Positions 34,298-42,472 are shown, numbered from the stretch's first letter. The stretch is 64,000 nucleotides of DNA from Flexivirga aerilata (GCF_013002715.1 NZ_JABENB010000001.1:744001-808000), one strand, 5' to 3'. Numbers and translations are program-made. The notes: generated from the letters alone by a model not told the origin.

Positions 34298-35599
34298 CTA
34301 CATTCCGCTGGGGCGTTTCTCGTGGTGCCCGGTTGCCTGCTGGAACGCATCAGCCACCCCGATAATGAGCGGCTCTGCCCAGTGCGGCCCGACGATTGAC
34401 ATGGACAGCGGCAATCCCGCTTCTGTGAACCCGATAGGCACGACGGCTACCGGGTGACCAGTGACGCTCCACGCCGTAGTGTGCATTGATCCCAAATAGG
34501 TTGACGGATCGAGTGGGTGCATATCGTCCAGACGCGGAGCACCTAAATGGCATGTTGGAGTAACAAGGAGGTCACATGTCTCGAATATCCGATCGACGGC
34601 CCTAGTCAACGTCGTCCGCAAACGCTGCGCGCGAAGGTATTGATGCGCCGCGAGTGATTGCGCCGCGCTGAAAACCCACCTGGCGCCCCTGCCGTATTCC
34701 GACCACCTGGATTCCAGAGTGTCGCGGTGAATTTCGTGAGCTTCCGCCAGCATGATGATGTTGCCCACGACGTTCAGAATTGCGTAGTTCGGCACTGACG
34801 TGGTTTCGACTGCTGTACCGAGTTGCCGCAGCGTTTGAAGAGCCTTGTCGAACACGTCTGGCTGTGCCGGGTCCACTCCGGCGTCGGCATGCTCAGTAAG
34901 GCGATCGACGCCAATGCGGAGACCACCGACTTCTTGCCCCAGCGCACCGATGAGGTCAGCCGGGCCTGTCTCGCTGCTGCTGTCCGTCACCATAACCTGC
35001 AGCACACGAGCGCACGTCTCGACGCTTCTGGCGATTGGGCCGAGGGTGTCGAGCGAAGGAGCAAGTGGATAGATGCCGTCTGTCGGAACCAAACCTGATG
35101 TTGGCTTGATTCCCGTAGCACCGGTGTAGGCGGCTGGGATGCGCAGGCTTCCGGTCGTGTCAGTGGCGAGAGCTGCGTCGAAGCAACCGGCGACAACTCC
35201 GCTGCCCGAACCGGAACTTGATCCGCCCGCCCAATGGTCCAGCGCCCAGGGGTTTCGGCTTATCGGTCCGGGACCGGTGCCATCTTGGACACCGAGGGCG
35301 TACTCCATCGTGGCGGTTTTCCCGACGACGGAGGCACCCGCTGCCTTAAGTCTCTTCAGGGCCTGCCCTTCCGGTTGCCCCTCTGGCCACTTGGCCAATG
35401 ACACATTGCTCTGGGCCGTCGCCGGCCCCGAACTTTCAAAGACGACGTCTTTGACCCCCAGTGTCAATGGCGCGAGTAAACCCGACGGCTCGGCGCGGAC
35501 TTGGTCGTAGAGCGGTCGCACGAACACACCCAGGTGTTCCGCATGTTTGTCCGCCGCTGCGCGCGCCTTGGCGAGGTTGTTGAAGGTAGTGCTAGTCAT
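34298..35599 (-). CDS. Amidase-signature hydrolase
   Basis: A 433-residue amidase-signature enzyme. The catalytic Lys is in LGVKDVV (K50), the cis-Ser in GGSSSGSGSG (about 126-134), and the nucleophile in TDTTGSLRIPAAYTG (S151). These enzymes hydrolyse or transfer amides. ATG 35599 lies inside the MFS stop region (8-nt overlap) behind AGGGGGA, so the gene is cotranslated with the exporter. It may release or trim a peptide product. A fragment of its N-terminus is duplicated at 33341. Confidence 0.87.
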   Translation of the reverse strand: MTSTTFNNLAKARAAADKHAEHLGVFVRPLYDQVRAEPSGLLAPLTLGVKDVVFESSGPATAQSNVSLAKWPEGQPEGQALKRLKAAGASVVGKTATMEYALGVQDGTGPGPISRNPWALDHWAGGSSSGSGSGVVAGCFDAALATDTTGSLRIPAAYTGATGIKPTSGLVPTDGIYPLAPSLDTLGPIARSVETCARVLQVMVTDSSSETGPADLIGALGQEVGGLRIGVDRLTEHADAGVDPAQPDVFDKALQTLRQLGTAVETTSVPNYAILNVVGNIIMLAEAHEIHRDTLESRWSEYGRGARWVFSAAQSLAAHQYLRAQRLRTTLTRAVDRIFETCDLLVTPTCHLGAPRLDDMHPLDPSTYLGSMHTTAWSVTGHPVAVVPIGFTEAGLPLSMSIVGPHWAEPLIIGVADAFQQATGHHEKRPSGM

Positions 35600-37034
35600 C
35601 GGTGTCCCCCTTACGGCTAAACGGACGCAGTTGGCGACGCATCCCGATCGACAGCCCGATCGCCATCGCTGCGCAGATGGCAACAGCCAGGAATGCGCGT
35701 GCGACTCCAACCGAGGCAGCGTCCGTTGGTGCATCGCCTCCATCGAGATGGTTGGCGGTGACGACGGCCATGACGGTCCCGATGACGGCGATTCCTAACG
35801 CCGCGCCCGTTTGGTTGAACGTGTTGAGAAGCCCGGACCCCACGCCTGAGTCTTCTGCTCGCACGTGCGAGGTTCCGACTCCGTACAGAGGAACGAAGCA
35901 GCTCGGCAGTCCAGCGCCAACCACTGCTAGAGCAATGATTGCGACAGGTGTCGACGAAATGTTACTGGCGAGGACTACTGACCCCACAAGCTGTGCGAAA
36001 GCGCCAAGTGTGTATACGCCAGCGGGACCAAGTCTGGCGATCAGCTTGGGAATCGTGAATGCTACGACAAGGGAAGCCAACCCCATGGGGAGGAGGGCGA
36101 GTCCGGTCTGCAGGGCAGACATTCCGTGCACTCGCTGGAAGTACAAACTCCCCAAATACGAGCCACTGATCATCACGGCCGCTGCAAGTAAGAGTCCCAC
36201 ACTGCTCAGAACGTACGTTGGTAGACGCAGGAGCTTAAGAGGGAGGAGAGGGTCTGAGCTGCCTAGCTCAAACGATGCGAGTGCACCCAGCAGTACCAAG
36301 GCCGCGACGATGCTGATCCAGGCGGCGGCCGTTCCAAAGCCGTCCTGCAGGCGGATCAGCCCATAAGACAGGCATGCCAAACCCAGGGTCGCGAGGATCG
36401 CGCTGGGTAGCCGCAGTGAACGCCGAATGTGCGACGACAGCGGTGACACGCTGCGCAATGTGCCAATCAGAGTTACGAGCGATATGGGCAGGTTGATGAT
36501 GAACGCCCACCGCCAGCTGAACGCCGAAACAATGACGCCTCCCAGGACAACGCCGATAGTGGCGCCAAGAACGCCGAGGCTGCTCCAAGCAGTCAGTGCC
36601 ACCTTGCGCTGGTTCGCGTCCTGATACGTCGAGATCACGATCGACAGCGCGGCTGCGGACAGCAGCGCGGCACCTAGCCCTTGCACGGCGCGCGCGCCGA
36701 TCAGGGTCTGCTCATTCGTGGCGATCCCGCATCCAGCGGACGCGGCCGCGAAGACACACAGCCCGATAAGGAAGCCCCTCCTTCTGCCGATTACATCTGC
36801 CAGGCGCCCGCCGAAGAGCAACAGGCTCCCGTACACCAGCACATAGGCGCTGATCGCCCACTGCAACGCTGCGCTGTCTGCAGGCAGCTGATGACCGATC
36901 GATGGCAGGGCGACGTTCACCACGGTCGAATCAAGCATGACCATGAGCTGCGCGATGCCGACGAAGGACATCGGTGCCCACGAGGCTTTCGCGGCGACGG
37001 CCGTTGGGCTCGTCGCGGACTGGGTTTGACTCAT
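35592..37034 (-). CDS. MFS multidrug exporter (DHA2/14-TM type)
   Basis: A 480-residue major facilitator protein from ATG 37034 with an AAAGGAG site. It has about 14 hydrophobic helices, the DHA2 motif LMVMLDSTVVNVALPSI near the first helix, LFGGRLADVIGRRR between helices 2 and 3, and GATIGVVLGGVI (motif C of antiporters). It should export a small molecule or drug by proton antiport and is the obvious self-resistance pump of the cluster. It is divergent from the MarR regulator over a perfect palindrome. Confidence 0.88.
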   Translation of the reverse strand: MSQTQSATSPTAVAAKASWAPMSFVGIAQLMVMLDSTVVNVALPSIGHQLPADSAALQWAISAYVLVYGSLLLFGGRLADVIGRRRGFLIGLCVFAAASAGCGIATNEQTLIGARAVQGLGAALLSAAALSIVISTYQDANQRKVALTAWSSLGVLGATIGVVLGGVIVSAFSWRWAFIINLPISLVTLIGTLRSVSPLSSHIRRSLRLPSAILATLGLACLSYGLIRLQDGFGTAAAWISIVAALVLLGALASFELGSSDPLLPLKLLRLPTYVLSSVGLLLAAAVMISGSYLGSLYFQRVHGMSALQTGLALLPMGLASLVVAFTIPKLIARLGPAGVYTLGAFAQLVGSVVLASNISSTPVAIIALAVVGAGLPSCFVPLYGVGTSHVRAEDSGVGSGLLNTFNQTGAALGIAVIGTVMAVVTANHLDGGDAPTDAASVGVARAFLAVAICAAMAIGLSIGMRRQLRPFSRKGDTDD

Positions 37035-37064
37035 GACGCTCCTTTCATGGTGGCTAAACACTAC

Positions 37065-37080
37065 ATGCGTGCGCACGCAT
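37065..37080. promoter_or_regulatory. Perfect 16-bp palindrome, candidate MarR operator
   Basis: ATGCGTGCGCACGCAT is a perfect 16-bp palindrome centred between the MFS start (37034) and the MarR start (37086). Position and length suit a MarR dimer. It includes an in-frame ATG at 37065, which is therefore unlikely to be the MarR start. Confidence 0.65.
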
Positions 37081-37085
37081 ATACA

Positions 37086-37523
37086 ATGGGTTACAGTGAC
37101 GCCGTGGGTGAGCGATTGGTGGAACAGTGGCTGGAGCTGGTCCGCACAGCCGAATCAACAAGCCATGCCGTCGAGCGGGGGCTGGCGACACGACATGGCC
37201 TGTGTATTGCTGCGTACGAGATTCTGCAAATGCTGGACACCATGGACGTGGCCGTGCGCTTGAACCACGTCGGCGCGCGCGTATCACGGAGTCAGTCCCG
37301 CGTCTCTCGACTGCTGGCGCAGATGGTCGATGAGGGATACGTCACTCGCGAGCAGTCGCCCGACGACGCACGATCAGCCAGGGTCCGCATCACCCCGAAG
37401 GGAACGCGCGAGTTCCGCGCGGCCACGCAGACAGTCCAAGCACTCCTGGAGAAGTCCTTGGAGGACACGCCGAAAGGCCTCCGCCTCCTGACGGATCCTG
37501 CCAGTCACGCGCGCTCGAGTTGA
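37086..37523 (+). CDS. MarR-family regulator of the exporter
   Basis: A 145-residue MarR protein. The winged helix is visible: LCIAAYEILQML, SRSQSRVSRLLAQMVDEGYV, then the wing REQSPDDARSARVRITPKGT. ATG 37086 (MGYSDAVGE) is chosen because the upstream ATG at 37065 is part of the operator palindrome. It is divergent from the MFS exporter and likely represses it until a ligand, perhaps the cluster product, binds. Confidence 0.82.
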   Translation: MGYSDAVGERLVEQWLELVRTAESTSHAVERGLATRHGLCIAAYEILQMLDTMDVAVRLNHVGARVSRSQSRVSRLLAQMVDEGYVTREQSPDDARSARVRITPKGTREFRAATQTVQALLEKSLEDTPKGLRLLTDPASHARSS

Positions 37524-37663
37524 TCGGGCTGCTGGACCACTCAGCGCGACACACCGACATGCGGAGTACGAAACACCCCGGGCCACTCGACGCGACCCAG
37601 GAGGCATTCTTTCTCAGGTCTGTCGGTCTGGTATGCCGGACACACCCAACTTGGAACACCAGG

Positions 37664-38662
37664 TCAGGCTGTGATTGGCGCGTGCTGACGGCCGTTCAGA
37701 TTCTGGCGGGCCGGTCGCAGGTCAGCCAACGCGAATGACCGCCTCAACCACCTGTCCTTACCGTCGAACGTCGGTCGAAACGCGGTACGCCCATGCACAG
37801 CACGGCGATTATCGATGATCACCATGTCACCCGGCTCCAGAACGGTGCCATACAGATGACTCCTCATCACAATTTCCAGCTCGTCAAGAGCGCGTTGTGC
37901 GGTCGAGTCCAAACAGTGAACGGCATGAAAGTCCACGCACAAATCGGGTGACGTTGGGCAACCGCTCAGGATGGGGCCCGGCTCCGTTAGGACCTCACGT
38001 CCGTCAGATCCCACGAACGAAGTGCTGTATTTCGTCTGAAATGCTGGGCGACGTAGTTCAACTTTCGCGTTGGACGAAAGGTGCGGTAAAACGTCTTCAA
38101 TTCCCGCAGTCACCGTCACGGCTTCGCCGTCAGCATCAGAACGAAGGCCGAGCAAGCTCAAGAAATGCGGTGCGCTCGGATGAAATCCGTCCTCCGTATG
38201 CAATTCTAGAAGCACCGATCCACTGTTTTCCTGAAGACTCTCCGAGCCTTCCTTAGGATAGATATCCTGCAACAGCAGGCCGTTCTTCTCGTCTTCATAT
38301 GAGATTACCCTGCCCAAGAGCGACATGAGCATGAGCTGGGTCACTGACGACAGGGCCACGTCAGACCAGTCAGGCTCTTCGGCAAAATTTTTCGGCGTCG
38401 CCGGAATATCGCCCACAGGAAGTCCCGTAATCAACATCGCACCGTGGGTGTTGCTGTGGTCACGGAATGCGGCAAGTTCGCGGCGAAGAGACGGTGGCAG
38501 CCCTCCGGTCGCTATTTCAATCTCGTACAGAACGTCGTCGTCGTTCAAGGAGGTACCGTGATGGCGGTCGACAAAACCCTGCGCGATTTCTCCTATTACC
38601 TTCCGCTCCTCAGAATCAATTCGCAAAGCGAATGGTTTGAGCTCCGTGTAGTTGAAGGTCAT
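37664..38662 (-). CDS. AsnO/VioC-like Fe(II)/2-oxoglutarate amino-acid hydroxylase
   Basis: A 332-residue member of the clavaminate synthase-like dioxygenases. The metal site is LHTEDGF (H155, E157) and VHGRTAF (H290), with the 2-oxoglutarate Arg in DRWLRRSF. The order of conserved blocks (LPPSLRRELAAFR, KNGLLLQD, LELHTEDGFHPSAPHFLSL) follows asparagine oxygenase AsnO and arginine hydroxylase VioC, which hydroxylate the beta-carbon of a free amino acid before peptide assembly. No NRPS is nearby, so the substrate may be a residue of the peptide or a free amino acid. ATG overlaps the E1-like gene stop (ATGA); AAAGGAG precedes it. Confidence 0.85.
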   Translation of the reverse strand: MTFNYTELKPFALRIDSEERKVIGEIAQGFVDRHHGTSLNDDDVLYEIEIATGGLPPSLRRELAAFRDHSNTHGAMLITGLPVGDIPATPKNFAEEPDWSDVALSSVTQLMLMSLLGRVISYEDEKNGLLLQDIYPKEGSESLQENSGSVLLELHTEDGFHPSAPHFLSLLGLRSDADGEAVTVTAGIEDVLPHLSSNAKVELRRPAFQTKYSTSFVGSDGREVLTEPGPILSGCPTSPDLCVDFHAVHCLDSTAQRALDELEIVMRSHLYGTVLEPGDMVIIDNRRAVHGRTAFRPTFDGKDRWLRRSFALADLRPARQNLNGRQHAPITA

Positions 38663-39633
38663 GACAGTTCTCCTTTGCGTGTCAGATGATGAGCGACCTG
38701 ATAGACGCTCTTCGGGGCGAACCCGGACAAAGCTTGAGCTATCGGAAGGGTTCGGAGAAAGCGATAGGCAGACATGGGGCGGCGCAGCGAAATCTGAGAG
38801 CGACGGGCTAACGGGACGGTCACACGATGGACATCGACTGGCACTGCGCGCCGAGGGTGTTGCCCATCGACAACTAGATTGGTCATGTGCACCGCCAATG
38901 CGCCGAACTGCGCGGCCGCCTCTGTCAGCTGGGGAACGTTGTAGTCGCTTTGACGCAATCCTCTGGACAGTTCGTCGAACATTTCAGCCGGTATCCATCT
39001 GCGAGGTGCTATACGAAATATTGTGGGCCATGTTCCAAGTCGATCCTCATCGCCCGGGACAAGTTCACCGTCGAATGGCTGAGTGATGCTCCGATAATCG
39101 AAATACTGAGCCGTCAACATCCCCGCCATGTCCCACGCCGTGATGAGCGGTATACGCAGTCTGCACGCATGCTGATGCAGCAGCACTTTGGCACGGAGCC
39201 CAGAACTCGTTGTTACGTCAATACCATCGACAATGACATCCACACCGCTGACGAGGTCGCGGACGTTCTCGCAGGTTATCCCGTCGACATGAGCCGACAC
39301 TATTGCGGTCGGGTTTATCGCTTTGACGTGTTCTGCCATCACGACGGCCTTGTTCTTGCCGAGGTCACCAACGGTCGCATGCTGCCGGTTCAGGTTATTG
39401 AGCTCGTAGGCTCCAACATCTGCTAGTTCAAACTGCGTATATCCCATCCGCGCTAGCGGTTGCACGGTTGCACCGCCGATCGAACCGCAGCCCGCGATTA
39501 ATAGGCGAGACGCACGGATTCGGCGCTGAAGCGACGCGGAGATGAGCCCACGGTTGCGCGCAACCAAATGCCGATAGTAGTCGTCAGATGACAGTTCATA
39601 AGCTGCCGAAGGAGTGTCAATTTCCTCAGTCAC
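38659..39633 (-). CDS. E1/ThiF-like adenylating enzyme
   Basis: A 324-residue protein of the ThiF/MoeB/UBA adenylation family. It has the nucleotide loop GCGSIGG (48-54), the Arg-finger segment NNLNRQ (79-84), the Lys of GKNKA (92-96) and DGID (136-139). The CxxC zinc pairs of MoeB and ThiF are absent, as in the peptide-modifying MccB-type enzymes. It should adenylate a carboxylate, most plausibly a peptide C-terminus. It starts at GTG 39633, inside the end of the acyltransferase-like gene (8-nt overlap). Substrate assignment to the 46-residue peptide is inference. Confidence 0.82.
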   Translation of the reverse strand: MTEEIDTPSAAYELSSDDYYRHLVARNRGLISASLQRRIRASRLLIAGCGSIGGATVQPLARMGYTQFELADVGAYELNNLNRQHATVGDLGKNKAVVMAEHVKAINPTAIVSAHVDGITCENVRDLVSGVDVIVDGIDVTTSSGLRAKVLLHQHACRLRIPLITAWDMAGMLTAQYFDYRSITQPFDGELVPGDEDRLGTWPTIFRIAPRRWIPAEMFDELSRGLRQSDYNVPQLTEAAAQFGALAVHMTNLVVDGQHPRRAVPVDVHRVTVPLARRSQISLRRPMSAYRFLRTLPIAQALSGFAPKSVYQVAHHLTRKGELS

Positions 39634-40474
39634 AGGTCCCCCTGAAATCTTTAAGAAGTTGGCTTATTGACGTGTCGGACGCGCTGAGCAAAACTTCATG
39701 GAGGTACTCGCGCGTGGAACTGAGCCTGCGTTCCTCGTCGGTGAGGATGAAGGGGTGTGACTGATCCTCCTGTGTCCACATTGGCGCGAAGATGTCGTCT
39801 TTGCCTGGCGCGAGCGCATCGCATTCAAGCGAGCGTACTGAAAATCCGATGAGTGCCAGTTGGTAAGTCGCTCCTCGTTCTTTCGCGTCACCTACAATGG
39901 CAGCGCCGTTGGAGGTTGAAAGAACCGAAACGCACCCCGTAGTCCACGCCAGATATACCCACCACGGTACTGAAGCTCCGGCCCTTGATCGCGGCATTCC
40001 GTAATCACGGATTAGTCGCTTTCCCTCCTTGACTGCCTCTGTAGGCGTACGTGGATCAAGAATTTCCGCGAGATCGATCCCGTAATCGCGCTCAATGACG
40101 TAGTGGTTGCGGTCGGTGTCGCCGAGCTTCTGACCCGGGAGGATTGGTGGTGATGCCAATGTCCCGTAGCCGCGAACGATGGCGGTCTGCTGCTCAATCA
40201 CCAGCGTATGAAGATCCGTCAGAGCTGCCGCGCCATACGGCTCGGCGGTCAGTCCCAGCTTGGCGAGTGCTTCTTCGGACACCCATCCCCTGTAGCGATA
40301 CTGCTGGAGGCGAAATCGGTATACCGCATCCAAGTCCCTGGCGCTTAGCTGATCGCCCTGGACGGTCAGAACTACCAGGCCCTCCGGGGTTACTTCGTGA
40401 AACCGTGGAGTGCCGGCGAGGTTCTCGACGTCTTGCAGGTGTGTCGGCACCATTGCTTGAGCTTCGACGCTCAT
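39626..40474 (-). CDS. Acyltransferase-like protein (GNAT/LuxI-fold suspected)
   Basis: A 282-residue soluble protein that I cannot place firmly. Features such as YRFRLQQYRYRGWV and LHTLVIEQQTAIVRGYGTLA recall the LuxI/FeeM N-acyl amino acid synthase branch of the GNAT fold, where an Arg/Tyr-rich segment precedes the acyl pocket. It is encoded between the E1-like and acyl-CoA dehydrogenase genes with overlaps on both sides (8 nt and ATGA). An N-acyltransferase would fit the neighbouring acyl enzymes, but this is a weak inference. Confidence 0.5.
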   Translation of the reverse strand: MSVEAQAMVPTHLQDVENLAGTPRFHEVTPEGLVVLTVQGDQLSARDLDAVYRFRLQQYRYRGWVSEEALAKLGLTAEPYGAAALTDLHTLVIEQQTAIVRGYGTLASPPILPGQKLGDTDRNHYVIERDYGIDLAEILDPRTPTEAVKEGKRLIRDYGMPRSRAGASVPWWVYLAWTTGCVSVLSTSNGAAIVGDAKERGATYQLALIGFSVRSLECDALAPGKDDIFAPMWTQEDQSHPFILTDEERRLSSTREYLHEVLLSASDTSISQLLKDFRGTCD

Positions 40475-41679
40475 GGCTGAACTGCTCCCGCAAACATGTC
40501 CCCAGTGATCACCAGAGCCAACGCTTCCGGAGTCCCCTCGTAGATGCGCGGTCCATACGCGTCACGCAGCACGCGGTCCATGCCGTCATCTCGCTGAAAG
40601 GCTTGCGCCCCAATGAGACTCATAGCCGAGTCAGCATTTTCGATTGCTGCGCGATCGGCGAAGAGCTTGGCGGCCGCTGGTTCGTATGCCGGGGTCGGAA
40701 TCACGTTGTCAGACAGGATCGCCGCCTCGCTGTATAGGGCCCGTGAAGCACTGACCCGAGTCGCCATGTCCGCGAGCTTTCGCGCCGACATCTGGTGCTG
40801 GTAGAGAAGGTGGCCGCTTTGCTGCCGTTCGGCGCACCACGCCATCGCACGCGACAAGGCGTGCCTGGCAATCCCGGTAGACACAGCCGCGCAAGTAACA
40901 CGCGTGAGGTTTCCGATTGCTTCATTCAGGTCCCAACCGCCTTTAACGCCGTTGATGACTTGTGATTTTGGGATTCGGACGTCATCGAAGACGAGCTCTC
41001 CGGCCGGAGCCGTACGGTATCCGACCTTGTCGTGAATCTCACCACGTCGCACCCCATCCTGTTCAAGATCAACGATGAAACATGTCAAACCTGTGGATCC
41101 CGGACTGCCAGCCAAGTTTGCCATTACGGTGGCGTACTTAGCGAAAGGGGCGTTCGTGATGTATTTCTTCGTCCCAGAGAGGCTGAAATGGTCACCGTCA
41201 GGTATTGCTGTAGTCATGTTCTGCGCGTATGGCTTGTGTTGTGGGAGGACAAGGTCCGTGCCGTTCTTGTCTTCTGCCACTGCGTTACACGCAAGCACCA
41301 AGTCATCGCCAAGAAACGGCGGGAGGAACTCGGACTGAAGGTCGGGATCACCGCATACCAGAAGCGGTGTTTGGAATAATCCCGTCGCACCAAAGACGAG
41401 TGCCATACCAGGATCAGCGGCCGCTAGCTCTTCCAGGACGAAGGAGACAGCCAGGTTGGTGAGCCCCAGTCCTCCCATTTCCCGGGGGACCGCCATAGTA
41501 AGCAACCCGATACTCTTGCCAGCTTTTATTGTTTCTGTGTCGAGATTGCCTACCGGGCAAGCATCTCGCTCCGCCGCACCTTTGGCGACAAGATCGCGTG
41601 CGAATTCTGTCGCTTGCTGGACGACGACCTTCTCCTGGGAGTCGAGTAGGGCATGCGTCGACAAGTCAGTGGCGTTCAT
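40471..41679 (-). CDS. Acyl-CoA dehydrogenase of the cluster
   Basis: A 402-residue flavoprotein with complete acyl-CoA dehydrogenase layout: LGLTNLAVSFVLEELAAADP (N-domain), FSLSGTKKYITNAPFAKYAT (beta domain), and the C-terminal RIYEGTPEALALVI containing the catalytic Glu motif YEGT. It should introduce a double bond into an acyl thioester. ATG 41679 (MNATDL) follows a perfect AGGAGG; an upstream extension is non-protein-like. Its stop overlaps the next start (ATGA). It may prepare the acyl group handled by the LipB-like or acyltransferase-like enzymes. Confidence 0.88.
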   Translation of the reverse strand: MNATDLSTHALLDSQEKVVVQQATEFARDLVAKGAAERDACPVGNLDTETIKAGKSIGLLTMAVPREMGGLGLTNLAVSFVLEELAAADPGMALVFGATGLFQTPLLVCGDPDLQSEFLPPFLGDDLVLACNAVAEDKNGTDLVLPQHKPYAQNMTTAIPDGDHFSLSGTKKYITNAPFAKYATVMANLAGSPGSTGLTCFIVDLEQDGVRRGEIHDKVGYRTAPAGELVFDDVRIPKSQVINGVKGGWDLNEAIGNLTRVTCAAVSTGIARHALSRAMAWCAERQQSGHLLYQHQMSARKLADMATRVSASRALYSEAAILSDNVIPTPAYEPAAAKLFADRAAIENADSAMSLIGAQAFQRDDGMDRVLRDAYGPRIYEGTPEALALVITGDMFAGAVQP

Positions 41680-41698
41680 ATATTTGATGCCTCCTATG

Positions 41699-42016
41699 TC
41701 AGGCGTTTCTTGAAAGAGATGGCAGTAGTTGAGCAATGGCGATTGTTTGCACCACCGGCCCGTACACTCGGACGCGTCCCGAGGTGAACGACGCGAGGAA
41801 TGTGCTGCGGCCGCAAAGAAGGTCACTCAAGTCGTCCCACGAAATCTCAACGACATGCGTCGGCTCGTCCGTAGTGACCAATCCGTCCGCCCCGATGGTC
41901 ACTTCCATGTCTGGAGCAGAGATGTTGAAGCGAACAGTGGCTCCCACGTTTGCCCACTCCTCCCTCACTGGGCCTTGCGGGGAAAGTCGAGCTTCGATCT
42001 GTTCTAGCGTCGTCAT
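41699..42016 (-). CDS. SCP2-like lipid-binding protein
   Basis: A 105-residue protein resembling a sterol carrier protein 2 domain: VRFNISAPDMEVTIGADG, ISWDDLSDLLCGRSTFLASF and TSGRVRVYGP. SCP2 domains hold lipids or acyl-CoA in a hydrophobic tunnel. It is the first gene of the operon, 19 nt before the acyl-CoA dehydrogenase, and is divergent from the HxlR gene. In some proteins HxlR and SCP2 domains are fused, so the pairing is notable. It may present an acyl substrate or sense a ligand. Confidence 0.75.
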   Translation of the reverse strand: MTTLEQIEARLSPQGPVREEWANVGATVRFNISAPDMEVTIGADGLVTTDEPTHVVEISWDDLSDLLCGRSTFLASFTSGRVRVYGPVVQTIAIAQLLPSLSRNA

Positions 42017-42092
42017 GGCTTCTCCTGAGCACGGCGGGTAGGAAGTTGCGGAGAACGTACTGAGTAGTAGCCCGCGGCCGCTACGGAACTAT

Positions 42093-42127
42093 GTAACCTT
42101 CGGGTCGTATGGTTACTCAGGGGTAAC
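42093..42127. promoter_or_regulatory. Candidate HxlR operator in divergent promoter
   Basis: An inverted repeat GTAACC (42093-42098) / GGTTAC (42111-42116) is followed by a further GGTAAC (42122-42127), giving three related half-sites upstream of HxlR and opposite the operon start. The symmetry and location suit an HxlR dimer, but this has no other support. Confidence 0.45.
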
Positions 42128-42151
42128 AAGCATCAGGGGAAGGTGTCGGGC

Positions 42152-42472
42152 ATGTCAGATGGCTGTCAGGTGCGAGGGGTTTTCGCTCGGATGGGGGAGC
42201 GGTGGAGCCTGCTGATCTGTCGAGAGTTGAACGGGCGCGCGATGAGGTTCAGCGAGCTGCGGACCGCTCTGCCTGGGGTGAGTTCGAAGGTGTTGTCCAG
42301 CGCACTGCAGCGATTGGAGGAGGACCGATTGGTGCGCAGAGACGTCACGTGCTCGCGACCCCCGCGGGTCAGATACGCGCTGACTCCGGCTGGCGAGAGT
42401 CTGTACCAGCAAGTCACGGCGATGGCGGAGTGGATCAAGATCTACGGCACACTGATTGGCCCGGAGACTTGA
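42152..42472 (+). CDS. HxlR-family transcriptional regulator
   Basis: A 106-residue winged-helix regulator of the HxlR/MarR-like family. It has the N-terminal Cys (SDGCQV), GERWSLLICRELNGRAMRFS, ELRTALPGVSSKVLSSALQR and the wing PPRVRYALTPAG. ATG 42152 lies about 10 nt after AGGGGAAGG; GTG 42143 is an alternative. It is divergent from the biosynthetic operon and probably controls it, in response to a redox or small-molecule signal. Confidence 0.85.
   Translation: MSDGCQVRGVFARMGERWSLLICRELNGRAMRFSELRTALPGVSSKVLSSALQRLEEDRLVRRDVTCSRPPRVRYALTPAGESLYQQVTAMAEWIKIYGTLIGPET

Noticed and set aside
37065..37085. ATG 37065 as MarR start
   Set aside because: It lies inside the perfect palindrome that looks like the operator; ATG 37086 fits the family better.
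33468..42472. Classification as lanthipeptide, lasso, thiopeptide or NRPS cluster
   Set aside because: No LanB/C/M, lasso B/C, YcaO, NRPS or PKS gene is present; the peptide has no Cys and no known leader motif.
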